In this document: positions 18,396-27,340 of the stretch, piece by piece
How the letters are laid out: each line of letters starts with the position of its first letter
How positions within the stretch are numbered: position 1 is the first letter of the stretch
Assembly: GCF_023501975.1 (NCBI RefSeq)
Contig: NZ_JAMFLH010000007.1
Coordinates: forward strand, 1 to 64,000
Origin: Altererythrobacter sp. KTW20L
GTDB lineage: Bacteria > Pseudomonadota > Alphaproteobacteria > Sphingomonadales > Sphingomonadaceae
Direction of reading: 5' to 3'
Length of the DNA: 64,000 nt
Made by a program: the position numbers and the translations under genes
The notes under the pieces: generated by a model
What the model saw: only the letters and a program-made list of their open reading frames with translations
Told to the model about the DNA's origin: nothing
Databases searched by the model: none

Positions 18396-19364
18396 ATGAA
18401 CTTGCGCGTCGCCGTCCAGATGGATCCGCTGGAGAGCATCAATATCGCGGGCGACTCCAGCTTCGCGCTGATGCTCTCGGCGCAGGAGCGGGGTCATGCG
18501 GTGTGGCATTACGATGTCTCCAGCATCGCCTATGACAGCGGTCGGCTTACGGCATGGGCCGCGCCGGTGACGGTGCAGCGCGTAGTGGGCGACCATTTCA
18601 CCGCAGGGGAGCGGCGCAGGATCGACCTTGCCGCCGATATCGACGTGATCCTGATGCGGCAGGATCCGCCTTTCCACCTCGGCTATATCAGTGCGGCGCT
18701 GCTGCTCGACCGGCTCAAGGGCACCACGCTGGTGTCCAATGATCCACGTGAGGTGATCAACGCGCCGGAAAAGATGTTCGTGCTGGACTATGCGCGCTTC
18801 ATGCCTCCCACGATGGTGGCGCGAAACCTGGAAGATGTGCGCGAATTCCACGCCCGCCATGGCGCGGTGGTGGTCAAGCCGCTCCACGGCAACGGCGGCA
18901 AGGCGATCTTCAAGATCGATGCCGAAGGCACCAACCTTTCCGCCCTGTTCGAAGTATTCAACCAGACCTGGCCCGAGCCGCACATGGTTCAGCCGTTCAT
19001 TCCCGAAGTGGCGCTGGGTGACAAGCGTATCGTGCTGGTCGATGGTGAATTTGCAGGCGCTATCAACCGCCGTCCCGGCGAGGGCGAGTTCCGCAGCAAC
19101 CTGGCGCAGGGCGGCTATGCCGAGGCCGCCGACCTGACCGATGCCGAGGCGGAAATCTGCGCAGCGATGGGTCCGGAATTGAAGCGGCGCGGGCTGGTAT
19201 TCGTGGGCATCGACGTGATCGGCGGCAAATGGCTCACCGAAATCAATGTCACCAGCCCGACCGGCATCGTCGCCATCGACAAGTTCAATGGGACCGACAC
19301 CCCGGCCCTTATCTGGCAGGCGCTGGAACGGCGGCACGCGGAGATGATAGCCAACTCAAGATAA
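18396..19364 (+). CDS. gshB: glutathione synthetase
   Basis: ATP-grasp ligase that joins gamma-glutamylcysteine and glycine to make glutathione. The 322-aa length is standard. Seen: VAVQMDPLESINIAGDSSF at the N-terminus, LMRQDPPFHLGYI, VVVKPLHGNGGKAIF (ATP-grasp loop), VPLGDKRI-like segment EVALGDKRIVLVDGEF and FVGIDVIGGKWLTEINVTSPTG near the C-terminus. Glutathione supply is relevant to the GST encoded near 11.6 kb. It sits in the rsmI-yraN-gshB row, with the DedA gene following after a 70-base gap. Confidence 0.95.
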   Translation: MNLRVAVQMDPLESINIAGDSSFALMLSAQERGHAVWHYDVSSIAYDSGRLTAWAAPVTVQRVVGDHFTAGERRRIDLAADIDVILMRQDPPFHLGYISAALLLDRLKGTTLVSNDPREVINAPEKMFVLDYARFMPPTMVARNLEDVREFHARHGAVVVKPLHGNGGKAIFKIDAEGTNLSALFEVFNQTWPEPHMVQPFIPEVALGDKRIVLVDGEFAGAINRRPGEGEFRSNLAQGGYAEAADLTDAEAEICAAMGPELKRRGLVFVGIDVIGGKWLTEINVTSPTGIVAIDKFNGTDTPALIWQALERRHAEMIANSR

Positions 19365-19434
19365 CTTGAGGTATAGGGGAAAACCCTCAAGAACCCCCTC
19401 GAGAACCGTCGTCCCACTCCAGCGTTGAGCTTCC

Positions 19435-20064
19435 ATGGACCAGTTGATTATCGATGCCATCGAGCAGGGCGGCTATATCGGAATTTTCCTGCTGATGGTG
19501 CTGGAAAACGTTGTTCCGCCAGTACCTTCCGAAGTCATCATGGGCGTGGGCGGCCTGCTGGTGGCGCGCGGGGCGATGGATTTTTGGCCCCTGCTGCTGA
19601 TCGGCACGCTGGGGACCACTGCGGGAAATTACTTCTGGTATTGGTTGGGCAACTCTTGGGGCTTTGCCCGACTCGAGCCCTTCGTGGACCGCTGGGGGCG
19701 GTGGCTGACTGTGGATTGGCACCACATCGTCCAGGCACAGCTGTTCTTCGTGAAGCACGGTCACTGGGTGGTATTCTTCCTGCGCTTCTCGCCCTTCCTG
19801 CGCACGATCATTTCCCTGCCTGCAGGTCTGGCCCATATGCCGCTGGGCAAGTTCCTCGCCTTTACCTTTGCCGGATCGCTCATCTGGAATGCATTGCTGA
19901 TTAAGGGCGGCGAATGGCTGGGGCGCTACCTGCAGGAATCGCAGGATGTGCTGGCCTGGATCATCCTCGGCTTCGTGGGGCTGGCCGCTATCGGCTATGT
20001 CTGGCGCGTGATGACCTGGCAGCCACGCCCACCCAGCAGCGAGCGGCCAGACAACGCCGACTAG
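19435..20064 (+). CDS. DedA family membrane protein
   Basis: Inner-membrane protein of the DedA family (209 aa), recently linked to undecaprenyl-phosphate or phospholipid flipping and membrane homeostasis. Seen: GIFLLMVLENVVPPVPSEVIM (E..xxP..PSE motif, conserved in DedA), the GNYFWYWLGNSWG region and FLRFSPFLRTIISLPAG with the conserved F/YxR..P motif. Four to five hydrophobic segments are visible. It ends convergently with xerC, sharing a CTAG that contains both stop codons. A role in tolerance of antimicrobials has been shown for other family members. Confidence 0.88.
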   Translation: MDQLIIDAIEQGGYIGIFLLMVLENVVPPVPSEVIMGVGGLLVARGAMDFWPLLLIGTLGTTAGNYFWYWLGNSWGFARLEPFVDRWGRWLTVDWHHIVQAQLFFVKHGHWVVFFLRFSPFLRTIISLPAGLAHMPLGKFLAFTFAGSLIWNALLIKGGEWLGRYLQESQDVLAWIILGFVGLAAIGYVWRVMTWQPRPPSSERPDNAD

Positions 20065-20957
20065 TCCTGCTCGCGCGGATGGGCGTTGCGATAGGTGTCG
20101 AGCAGGGTGGCGGCATCGACCTTGGTATAGATCTGGGTCGATCCGAGGCTGGCATGGCCGAGCAGTTCCTGCAGGCTCCTGAGGTCCGCCCCTGCACCCA
20201 GCAGGTGCGTGGCGAACGAATGGCGCAAGGCGTGCGGGGTAGCGCTGGCAGGCAGCCCTAGCGCGATCCGCGCGCGGGCCATGGCTTTTTGCACCATGCC
20301 CTGGCCCAGCGCGCCGCCCTTGGCGCCGCGGAACAGCGGGTCTTCCGGGCCGGTCGGCCATGGGTTCTGTCGCGCATAATCCGCCACGGCATCGCGCACG
20401 ACGGGGATCAGCGGCACCACGCGCTGCTTGCCTCCCTTGCCAGTGACTTGCAGCACTTCGCCCAGCGGCAGGTCCGCGCCGGTCAGCGACAGCGCCTCGG
20501 CAATGCGCAGTCCCGCGCCGTACATCAGCAGCAGCACCGCCCGGTCGCGCGCGCCGATCCAGCCGGTGGCGGCGCTCGATTCCACCAGATCGGCCATGTT
20601 GCTCGCATCGTCGGGCGTAACGGGGCGGGGCAGGCCCTTCTTGATGCGCGGCCCGCGCATGCGGGGCGGTGTTGCATCGGGCTGGCCTGCCTGTTCGCGG
20701 GCGAAGGCGAGGAAGGTTTTCAGGGCCGATAATTCGCGCGCGGCGGAAACATTGCCGATCCCGTCGCTGCGCCGTGCCGCCATGTGCTGCCGCAAGGCAC
20801 CAGCCTCGATCCGCGCCACTTCGCACCAATGTTCCGCCACCTCGCGATCCAGCAGGCGGTTGGCGGCGGCAAGGTAGGCGCGCACCGTATGGGGCGAGCG
20901 GCGGCGGGCCTGGGCCAGATGGTCCCGCCACTGCTCAAGCATGTCGGCCTTGCTCAT
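20061..20957 (-). CDS. xerC: tyrosine recombinase XerC
   Basis: Site-specific recombinase acting with XerD at dif to resolve chromosome dimers. The 298-aa protein has an N-terminal SAM-like DNA-binding domain and a C-terminal catalytic domain with the R-K-H-R-H-Y set: Arg in MYGAGLRIAEAL, Lys in VTGKGGKQRVVP, HALRHSFATHLL, GHASLGS and the nucleophile Tyr in TQIYTKVDAATL. Its usual length and lack of mobile-element neighbours favour the housekeeping enzyme. It is the last gene of a leftward operon (rph, rdgB, hemW, xerC) and overlaps hemW by 4 bases. Confidence 0.93.
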   Translation of the reverse strand: MSKADMLEQWRDHLAQARRRSPHTVRAYLAAANRLLDREVAEHWCEVARIEAGALRQHMAARRSDGIGNVSAARELSALKTFLAFAREQAGQPDATPPRMRGPRIKKGLPRPVTPDDASNMADLVESSAATGWIGARDRAVLLLMYGAGLRIAEALSLTGADLPLGEVLQVTGKGGKQRVVPLIPVVRDAVADYARQNPWPTGPEDPLFRGAKGGALGQGMVQKAMARARIALGLPASATPHALRHSFATHLLGAGADLRSLQELLGHASLGSTQIYTKVDAATLLDTYRNAHPREQD

Positions 20958-22105
20958 CCGCTTACCAGGGCATCGGGAATGAGGCGCGGCAGGATCGCGT
21001 CGAGCAGCGGCATTCCTTGCGGGGTGACAGTGAGATGCAGCCCTTCCCGCCGCAGCAGGCCGAGCAATCCCAGCTTATCCGCTTCTGCCGCATCGAACAG
21101 GTGATCCGCCGGGATACCGACGCGGGCGGAAAGGGCGGCTAGGTCGATGCCCTCGGCCAGGCGCAGGCCCATCAGCAGGGCTTCGGAGGCCTGGGTGGCT
21201 TGCGAGATGGCCTGTTCGACCTGGTTGCCCGAGCCGCGATCCACGACCGCCGTCAGCCAGTTCTCGGGCTTGCGATGGCGCTGGGTCGCAATGCCGCCGC
21301 GCCTGCCGTGCGCACCCGGGCCGATCCCTACATAGTCGAAATAGCGCCAGTAGGTGAGGTTGTGGCGGCTCTCCTCACCCGGCCTGGCATGATTGCTGAT
21401 TTCGTAGGCTGGCAGCCCGGCGGCGCGAGTCAGGTCCTGTGTCAGGTCGAACAGGTCGGCCGCGGCGTCGTCATCCAGCGGATGGAATTGGCCTTGCCGC
21501 ACCAGTGTCTCGAACCGCGTGCCGGGTTCGATGGTGAGCTGGTAAAGCGACAGGTGAGAGGTGTCGAATGACAGCGCCCGCGTCAGGTCGGCTTGCCACT
21601 GGGCGGGTGTCTGGCCGGGCAGGGCATAGATCAGGTCGAACGTGACCCGTTTGAACACGCCTTGCGCCACTTCAAGAGCTTTCAGGCCCTCCTCGGCGTT
21701 ATGCAACCGGCCAAGGAAGCGCAGGGTCTCGTCATGCAGCGATTGCAGGCCAAGCGAGGCGCGGTTGACCCCGGCAGATGCGAGCGCGGCATAGTTTGCA
21801 GCCTCGACCGACGAGGGATTGCCTTCCAGGGTGATCTCGATCCCCGGCGCGAAACCCCACAATTTCTCGGCCTCGGCCAAGAGCGCCGCAACCAGCGCGG
21901 GCGGCATAAGGGATGGGGTGCCACCGCCGAAGAAGATCGAATCCAGCGCTTCACCGCCAGCCAGTTCCGCCTCTGCCCGCATGTCTGCGATCAGCGCCGC
22001 CTGCCAGCGGGCATGGTCGACGCCGCTCCGCACATGCGAGTTGAAGTCGCAATAGGGGCATTTCTGCAGGCAGAAGGGCCAATGGATATAAAGCGCGCGG
22101 GCCAT
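20954..22105 (-). CDS. hemW: HemW-like radical SAM protein (heme chaperone)
   Basis: Radical SAM protein of 383 aa formerly called oxygen-independent coproporphyrinogen III oxidase-like. The cluster motif is CLQKCPYCDFNSH (CxxxCxxC) at the N-terminus, followed by FFGGGTPSLMPP and LEGNPSSVEA. Family members of this type bind haem and lack coproporphyrinogen oxidase activity; the C-terminal HemN domain is present (GLRLAEGIDLAAL, GLLRREGLHLTVTPQG). It overlaps xerC by 4 bases and lies 9 bases after rdgB, in the widespread rph-rdgB-hemW order. Confidence 0.92.
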   Translation of the reverse strand: MARALYIHWPFCLQKCPYCDFNSHVRSGVDHARWQAALIADMRAEAELAGGEALDSIFFGGGTPSLMPPALVAALLAEAEKLWGFAPGIEITLEGNPSSVEAANYAALASAGVNRASLGLQSLHDETLRFLGRLHNAEEGLKALEVAQGVFKRVTFDLIYALPGQTPAQWQADLTRALSFDTSHLSLYQLTIEPGTRFETLVRQGQFHPLDDDAAADLFDLTQDLTRAAGLPAYEISNHARPGEESRHNLTYWRYFDYVGIGPGAHGRRGGIATQRHRKPENWLTAVVDRGSGNQVEQAISQATQASEALLMGLRLAEGIDLAALSARVGIPADHLFDAAEADKLGLLGLLRREGLHLTVTPQGMPLLDAILPRLIPDALVSG

Positions 22106-22114
22106 CGCCGCAGT

Positions 22115-22744
22115 CTAGACCCGGAACTGGTCCTGCACCAGCTTGGCAAAGGCATCGGCCCGGTGGCTGATGGCGTGCTTCTGGGCAGGATCGATCTCGG
22201 CGAAGGTCCGGTCCATGCCCTTTGCCACGAACACCGGATCATAACCGAAGCCGACCGTGCCGCGCGGGGGCCAGGTGAGCGTACCGTCCACCCGGCCTTC
22301 ATAGACGACGTTATCCCCTTCGGGCCAGGCGATCGCCAGCACGCAGGAGAACCACGCATCGCGCGGCGTCTCCGGGCCAAGCGCCTGCAACATGCCCTCG
22401 ACCTTGCCCATGGCCATGTACCAGTCGCGGCCCGCCGGACCTTCGAACCACTGCCGCTCGGCCCAGTCGGCGGTATAGACGCCGGGGCGGTCATCCAGCG
22501 CCGCCACCGACAGTCCGCTGTCATCGGCCAGCGCCGCCATGCCCGAAGCCTCCGCCGCCGCCCGCGCCTTTATCAGCGCGTTCTCGACAAAGGTCGTGCC
22601 GGTCTCCGCCGGTTCGGGCAGGCCCAGTGCGCCGGCCGAGATGCAATCCAGCCCGTAGGGGGCGAGCAGCGCGCCGATTTCCTTCAGCTTGCCCGCATTG
22701 TGCGTGGCAATGACCAGGCTGCCGCCCCCCAACCTGCGGGTCAT
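22115..22744 (-). CDS. rdgB: dITP/XTP pyrophosphatase (non-canonical purine NTP pyrophosphatase)
   Basis: House-cleaning enzyme hydrolysing dITP, dITP-like and XTP nucleotides so that they are not built into DNA. The 209-aa protein has the Ham1-family signature [17 protein letters not shown] at the N-terminus, [26 protein letters not shown] and [10 protein letters not shown] with [10 protein letters not shown] near the end. It overlaps the 3' end of rph by 4 bases and is followed by hemW, the standard gene order. No odd features. Confidence 0.95.
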   Translation of the reverse strand: MTRRLGGGSLVIATHNAGKLKEIGALLAPYGLDCISAGALGLPEPAETGTTFVENALIKARAAAEASGMAALADDSGLSVAALDDRPGVYTADWAERQWFEGPAGRDWYMAMGKVEGMLQALGPETPRDAWFSCVLAIAWPEGDNVVYEGRVDGTLTWPPRGTVGFGYDPVFVAKGMDRTFAEIDPAQKHAISHRADAFAKLVQDQFRV

Positions 22745-23454
22745 TTTGTCGCAGCGTCCTGTGCGGCATAGATCCGGTCCGTGCCGATGCGGGCGAGGCG
22801 CAGGAGGCGCAGGAGGCCTTCCTCGTCATAGGTTGCGCCTTCCGCCGTGGCCTGGACTTCGGCGATCTGGCCGCCTTCGATCAGCACGAAGTTGGCATCG
22901 GCATCGGCTGCCGAATCCTCGATATAGTCGAGGTCGAGCACCGGCACGCCGTTGCAGATGCCGCAGGATACGGCGGCGATCTTGGCGGTCAGCGGGTCTT
23001 CCTTGACCAGGCCCTGGGCCATCAGGCCGTTTACAGCCAGGCGCAGCGCAACCCAGGCCCCGGAAATGGCGGCGGTGCGCGTGCCGCCATCGGCCTGCAG
23101 CACGTCGCAATCGAGCACGATCTGCCGTTCGCCCAGCTTGTGCATGTCGGTGACGGCACGAAGGCTGCGGCCGATCAGGCGCTGGATCTCCTGCGTCCGC
23201 CCGCTTTGCTTGCCCTTGGCGGCTTCGCGGCTGCCCCGGGTGTGCGTGGCACGCGGAAGCATCGAATATTCGCCCGTCACCCAGCCGGTTCCCTTGTTGC
23301 GCAGGAACGGCGGAACCTTCTCTTCCACGCTGGCGGTGCACAGTACGCGGGTATCGCCGAAGCTGATCAGGCAGGAGCCCTCTGCGTGCCTGGTGAAGCC
23401 GGTCTCGATGGTAATGGCGCGCATTTCGTCTGCGGCGCGGCCGGAAGGTCGCAT
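22741..23454 (-). CDS. rph: ribonuclease PH
   Basis: Phosphate-dependent 3'-5' exoribonuclease that trims tRNA 3' ends. The 237-aa length is standard. Seen: [44 protein letters not shown] broken as [47 protein letters not shown] and a C-terminal [12 protein letters not shown] region. The phosphate-binding arginine/threonine positions (GTR in the last-but-one motif) are present. GGAG sits 9 bases upstream of the start. Divergent from hrcA across 80 bases, and first in the leftward rph-rdgB-hemW-xerC operon. Confidence 0.95.
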   Translation of the reverse strand: MRPSGRAADEMRAITIETGFTRHAEGSCLISFGDTRVLCTASVEEKVPPFLRNKGTGWVTGEYSMLPRATHTRGSREAAKGKQSGRTQEIQRLIGRSLRAVTDMHKLGERQIVLDCDVLQADGGTRTAAISGAWVALRLAVNGLMAQGLVKEDPLTAKIAAVSCGICNGVPVLDLDYIEDSAADADANFVLIEGGQIAEVQATAEGATYDEEGLLRLLRLARIGTDRIYAAQDAATK

Positions 23455-23534
23455 GAATTCATCTCCTGGTCGATAAGTGCATTGGGGATCGCGATATTGC
23501 GTGCGTCGCCCTAGCCTCTAGATTAGGCCTTGTC

Positions 23535-24578
23535 ATGGCCTCGCATCCGATCACCGAACTGACAGCCCGTGCGCGGGAGATTTTCCGACTGGTGGTGGAG
23601 GATTATCTCGACAGCGGACAACCGGTTGGGTCCAAGGCGCTGGCGGCGCGCGGCGACATCAACCTTTCGCCTGCCTCTATCCGGTCGGTGCTGGCCGATC
23701 TTGAACAACTGGGCCTGCTGGCTGCGCCGCATACCAGCGCAGGGCGGATGCCGACCGAAAGCGGCCTGAGGCTTTTTGTCGATGGCATGATGCAAGTGGC
23801 CGAACCCACCGCGATGGAACGCGCCGCGATCGAGGCGCAGATGGCGCGCGCCGGGCCGATCGAACAGGCGCTGGAGGCGACGAGCACGATCCTGTCGGAC
23901 CTGTCGGGCGCGGCAGGCATGGTGATGGTTCCGCGCCGCGAACCGCGCATTGCCCAGCTCAATATCGTCTCGCTCGATGCTGCCCGCGCGCTGGTGGTGC
24001 TGGTGGGAGAGGACGGGCAGATCGAAAACCGCCTGCTCGACTTGCCGCCCGGCACCGGAAGCGCGACACTGCAACGGGCCAGTAATTATGTGACCGCTCG
24101 GCTTGCCGGACGCACGCTGGCCGAAGCCGTGCAGGTAATGCAGGGCGAAATCCGCAGCAATTCGACGGCGCTGGACGATGCCAGCCGGGACCTGGTGGAA
24201 CGCGGCCTCGTCACCTGGACCGAGGATGCCAGCCGCCGCCGCGTGCTGATCGTGCGCGGGCAGGCCAACCTGCTGGATGAAACCGCGCTGGGCGATATCG
24301 AACGCATCCGTTCGCTGATCGACGATCTTGAAAACAAGCAGTCGATTGCCGACCTACTCGACAGCACGCGGGAAGCCGGCGCGACGCGAATTTTCATCGG
24401 AGCGGAAAATCGCCTGTTTGCACTGTCGGGTTCCTCTGTCATTGCCGCTCCCTATCGCGATCGCGAAGGCCGGGTGGTCGGCGTGCTCGGAGTTATCGGC
24501 CCCACGCGGCTCAATTATGCCCGCGTGGTGCCGATGGTTGATTTTACCGCCCAGTCGCTGGGCAAGAGAATTGGTTGA
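23535..24578 (+). CDS. hrcA: heat-inducible transcription repressor HrcA
   Basis: Repressor that binds CIRCE operators (usually at groESL) and is inactivated by heat. The 347-aa protein has an N-terminal winged-helix part (ELTARAREIFRLVVEDYLDSGQPVGSKAL, shown here only in part: VEDYLDSGQPVGSKAL; SPASIRSVLADLEQLGLL; PHTSAGRMPTESGLRLFVD) and the GAF-like effector part ending in GVLGVIGPTRLNYARVVPM. No CIRCE palindrome was seen upstream of hrcA, nor upstream of dnaK, so its targets probably lie outside the window. grpE starts 3 bases after its stop, so the two are co-transcribed. Confidence 0.93.
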   Translation: MASHPITELTARAREIFRLVVEDYLDSGQPVGSKALAARGDINLSPASIRSVLADLEQLGLLAAPHTSAGRMPTESGLRLFVDGMMQVAEPTAMERAAIEAQMARAGPIEQALEATSTILSDLSGAAGMVMVPRREPRIAQLNIVSLDAARALVVLVGEDGQIENRLLDLPPGTGSATLQRASNYVTARLAGRTLAEAVQVMQGEIRSNSTALDDASRDLVERGLVTWTEDASRRRVLIVRGQANLLDETALGDIERIRSLIDDLENKQSIADLLDSTREAGATRIFIGAENRLFALSGSSVIAAPYRDREGRVVGVLGVIGPTRLNYARVVPMVDFTAQSLGKRIG

Positions 24579-24581
24579 GAC

Positions 24582-25184
24582 ATGAACGACACAGATAACG
24601 GCAGCGGCAAGACCAACGACGAGGAGGCTATCGCCCGCGAAATGGCCAAGGAAATGGACGGCATTCCCGAACAGTTCCTCGACCAGGGTGATGACGAGTC
24701 CGAGGACGAGGCGGCCAGGCAGATCGGCGCGCTCCAGGCCGACCTGGACGAGGCCAAACAGCAGGTGCTCTATGCCCGCGCCGAGACGCAAAATGTGCGC
24801 CGCCGCCTGGAAAAGGAAAAGCAGGACGCCCAAGCCTATGCCGCGACCGGCTTTGCCCGCGACATCCTGTCGGTATCGGACAACCTGTCGCGCGCGCTGG
24901 AAGCCATGCCGGCAGACCTGCGCGAGGACGAGAAGATGAAAGGCCTCGTCGCCGGGATCGAGGCGACCATGCGCGAGGTGGAGAAGGTCTTTTCCGCTCA
25001 CGGCATCGCCCGCATCGCCGCTGTCGGCTTGCCGCTTGACCCCAACCAGCACCAGGCCATGATCGAGGTGCCCCACGCCGATGCCGAACCCGGCACCGTG
25101 GTGCAGGAAATGCAGAGCGGCTACATGATCAAGGACCGCCTCCTTCGCCCGGCACTGGTGGCCGTGGCGAAGAAGCCGGATTAG
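24582..25184 (+). CDS. grpE: nucleotide exchange factor GrpE
   Basis: Co-chaperone that releases ADP from DnaK. The 200-aa length is normal. The N-terminal part is acidic and predicted coiled-coil (GALQADLDEAKQQVLYARAE, QNVRRRLEKEKQDAQ), the middle forms the four-helix region (ATGFARDILSVSDNLSRALE), and the C-terminal beta-domain has the family signature LDPNQHQAMIEV and PGTVVQEMQSGYMIKDRLLRPALV, here in pieces. It is tightly linked to hrcA. dnaK itself lies 2.9 kb downstream, beyond unrelated genes, so the chaperone genes are split into two transcription units. Confidence 0.95.
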   Translation: MNDTDNGSGKTNDEEAIAREMAKEMDGIPEQFLDQGDDESEDEAARQIGALQADLDEAKQQVLYARAETQNVRRRLEKEKQDAQAYAATGFARDILSVSDNLSRALEAMPADLREDEKMKGLVAGIEATMREVEKVFSAHGIARIAAVGLPLDPNQHQAMIEVPHADAEPGTVVQEMQSGYMIKDRLLRPALVAVAKKPD

Positions 25185-25193
25185 GGGTTAGGC

Positions 25194-25682
25194 TTACTGG
25201 CTGCTCAATTCCGAAATCGCCACTTCGGAATTGAGATAGGCTCCGCTGCTGTAGGAGCCGACCCAGATTGCGTAGCGACCCGACATCGGCGAATTGAACC
25301 GCACCATGGCGTTTAGGCCTGCCTCTCCGCTGTCGTCATCACAGTACCAGCGACCGTCGGGTGCATGGACGACAAGCGTGGTGTCGCCATCGGACCGGGT
25401 GGAGATGATGAGCGGTAGCGAACCGGCGGAGTAGGACAGGCGCACGTCCGGTGCATCGGCGATAAAGCCGCGGCAGGCCGATGATACGGCACCATTGGCC
25501 GATATGGTGCCGCCAGAAGTGACGCTGAAGAATTGCGGATCGGGCGTAAATCCGGCGTCCAGTTCGACTTTCGCATAGGTCGGCACGGCGGCTGCGTCTT
25601 GACCCATGGCTGCTGACGAAACACCGCCTGCGCAAGCGATGGCCGCCAGCACAAGCGTTCCACTCTTCCCGATAGAATCCAT
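25194..25682 (-). CDS. secreted hypothetical protein with PPC-like domain
   Basis: A 162-aa exported protein with an N-terminal signal peptide (SGTLVLAAIACAGGVSSAAMG). The mature part resembles the bacterial pre-peptidase C-terminal type beta-sandwich: IISTRSDGDTTLVVHAPDGRWYCDDDSG and SGRYAIWVGSYSSGAYLNSEVAISE, here in parts. No enzyme motif is seen. I chose the ATG at 25682 since it places the signal peptide at the N-terminus and has a G-rich site upstream. It ends 9 bases from the convergent grpE. Function unknown; probably a cell-surface or periplasmic binding protein. Confidence 0.65.
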   Translation of the reverse strand: MDSIGKSGTLVLAAIACAGGVSSAAMGQDAAAVPTYAKVELDAGFTPDPQFFSVTSGGTISANGAVSSACRGFIADAPDVRLSYSAGSLPLIISTRSDGDTTLVVHAPDGRWYCDDDSGEAGLNAMVRFNSPMSGRYAIWVGSYSSGAYLNSEVAISELSSQ

Positions 25683-25882
25683 AAGTGCCCCCGCAGTCGC
25701 CCGCAACCCTGGTCGTCCGGTCCCGGTTCCCGGCCAGCAGGTTTAGCCCGCGGTTTGAAAGCATCGCAACCAATTATTCGGATACAGAAGCGTCGGACTG
25801 CCCGTGCTGCAAGGCCGGTCGAGGAACCGGGGGTCCGCGCGGGCCGTATCTGTTGTGAAGGCAAAAACACCGGAGAAACTCC

Positions 25883-26146
25883 ATGAAGAAGCTCACCCTG
25901 ATCGCACCCCTGCTGGCATCGACGCTGGCGCTGGGCGCTTGTTCGACCAATTACGCCGGTGAAGGCGCGTTGGGCGGTGCCGCACTCGGTGCCGGCGTTG
26001 GCGCGGTCACTGGCCGAGATGTAGCAGAAAGTGCCGCAGTCGGTGCGGCGGCGGGCGCTATTGGCGGCGCGCTGATCCGGAAGGACGGCCGCTGTTACGA
26101 ACGGGACCGCCGCGGGCGCGAATATGAAGTGCGTTGTCCGCGCTAG
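25883..26146 (+). CDS. small glycine-zipper lipoprotein
   Basis: An 87-aa predicted lipoprotein: signal peptide MKKLTLIAPLLASTLALGAC with lipobox LGAC, followed by a glycine/alanine-rich zipper segment (GALGGAALGAGVGAVTG, AAVGAAAGAIGGAL) and a short basic tail RKDGRCYERDRRGREYEV. The pattern matches YMGG-like or 17-kDa-surface-antigen-like glycine zipper proteins, which insert into membranes and in some cases affect envelope stress. It has a strong start with GGAG upstream (ACCGGAGAAACTCC). Its stop codon lies 6 bases from the stop of the convergent isochorismatase-type gene. Confidence 0.8.
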   Translation: MKKLTLIAPLLASTLALGACSTNYAGEGALGGAALGAGVGAVTGRDVAESAAVGAAAGAIGGALIRKDGRCYERDRRGREYEVRCPR

Positions 26147-26152
26147 GCGCTA

Positions 26153-26824
26153 CTAGGACAGCAGCCCCACGATCTCGTCCGAAGTATAGAGATCGGCGAA
26201 GATCCAGCCCAGGGAATACAACGCCGCCTCGTGTTCTTCATCGGACAGGGCGGCGTTGGCGTCTGTCGCCATCAGCACCTTGTAATTGTGCTGCATCGCA
26301 TCGCGCACCGTGCTTTCACAGCAGCAGTTGGTGAGGGTGCCCGTGACAATCAGGGTGTCGATCCCCCGTTCCTGCAAGGCTTGGTGGAGCGGGCAGGTGC
26401 CAGGCGTAAATCCGCTGAAGCGGCGTTTCTCGATGAGAACATCCTGCTTGGTCACATTAAGGGTGGGCCACAGGTTCCAGTAGTGGTTGCCGGGCGTGAA
26501 GGCAGCGCGGTGTGGGGCCGCGCCATCTCCCATCCGTTCCATGAACACCGGCCAGGCAGTATCGCCATCCGCCGTGGTGTAACGCAGGAACATGTTGACC
26601 CCGCCGCTGGCGCGCACGGCGGCGCTGATCGCGTTAATCTGGTCCACGATATCCCGCGCCATAGGCACTTCGACCGGCGCGCCTTCCTCCATGAAGCCAT
26701 TCTGCATATCGACCACCAGATGGGCAGTGCGCGAAGGATCGGGCGAGCCGAATATGCTGGCTACGCCTCCGCGCCGCTCGGCAATGCGGGCAATCAGTGC
26801 GGCGTGATCGATGGCGTGGGGCAT
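26153..26824 (-). CDS. cysteine hydrolase of the isochorismatase family
   Basis: A 223-aa isochorismatase-fold hydrolase. The catalytic Asp-Lys-Cys set is readable: Asp in AHLVVDMQNGF, Lys in VLIEKRRFSGF and Cys in TNCCCESTVRDAM. The family also includes nicotinamidases, N-carbamoylsarcosine amidases and related enzymes, so the substrate is unresolved. The C-terminal end has the typical YKVLMATDANAALSDEEHEAAL. I chose the ATG at 26824 because translation from the earlier GTG (26851) adds only a short non-homologous lead. Its start lies just downstream of the HEMVH-protein gene, so both are probably co-transcribed. Confidence 0.85.
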   Translation of the reverse strand: MPHAIDHAALIARIAERRGGVASIFGSPDPSRTAHLVVDMQNGFMEEGAPVEVPMARDIVDQINAISAAVRASGGVNMFLRYTTADGDTAWPVFMERMGDGAAPHRAAFTPGNHYWNLWPTLNVTKQDVLIEKRRFSGFTPGTCPLHQALQERGIDTLIVTGTLTNCCCESTVRDAMQHNYKVLMATDANAALSDEEHEAALYSLGWIFADLYTSDEIVGLLS

Positions 26825-26831
26825 GGTTGGG

Positions 26832-27296
26832 TCAACTCCGGCTGAGGGCAAAGTCCGGCGGCAGGATCGGGCGATAGGTATCGAGCCCCGCCGCCCCCGC
26901 GATCACCGCGCCTTCGCGCAGCATATAGGCATGGCGCACGATTTCGGCCTGCTGTTCGATGCCATACTGTTCCAGCTTCCAGCCCGGCTTGAGGCTATAG
27001 TCATACCGGCACCACGGATGGCGATGAAGCAGGAGATACCAGTCTCCGCGCTGCTGAACCTGCCAGATGTGCACCATCTCGTGAATGAAATGGGCCCGAG
27101 AATTGAGCCGGGCTTGGGCGAAATCATCGCAATAGGATCCGCTCAGCGGATGGAAATGGAGGTGTCCGCGCGGGGCCATCGTGACCTTGCGCGGTTGCAG
27201 CGGGAAAAACTTGCGGCGACGGATGGTAACTTTGGCATAGTCGATCGCCTCGCCGAAGACGCCCCGTGCCAGGGCAACCTCGCCCGGCGTCAGCAC
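26832..27296 (-). CDS. vgr-related protein with HExxH motif
   Basis: A 154-aa protein of the type annotated as vgr-related in sphingomonads. It has a well-formed zinc-peptidase-like motif HEMVHIWQVQ near residue 73, in a context (AHFIHEMVHIWQVQQRG, in part) typical for M48-type or DUF-type predicted metallopeptidases, and a downstream acidic/histidine region. The first available start is GTG at 27296, because a TGA lies only 50 bases further upstream. It ends 8 bases before the isochorismatase-like gene. Whether it is an active peptidase is not known; the small size argues for a regulatory or cell-envelope role. Confidence 0.65.
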   Translation of the reverse strand: MLTPGEVALARGVFGEAIDYAKVTIRRRKFFPLQPRKVTMAPRGHLHFHPLSGSYCDDFAQARLNSRAHFIHEMVHIWQVQQRGDWYLLLHRHPWCRYDYSLKPGWKLEQYGIEQQAEIVRHAYMLREGAVIAGAAGLDTYRPILPPDFALSRS

Positions 27297-27340
27297 CCGT
27301 GTGCCGCCCGCCGGGCAGGGTTGCAGGTGAGTGTCGGCCG

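Noticed and set aside
23455-23534. CIRCE operator upstream of hrcA
   Set aside because: Looked for TTAGCACTC with its complement at 9 bases; nothing close is present.
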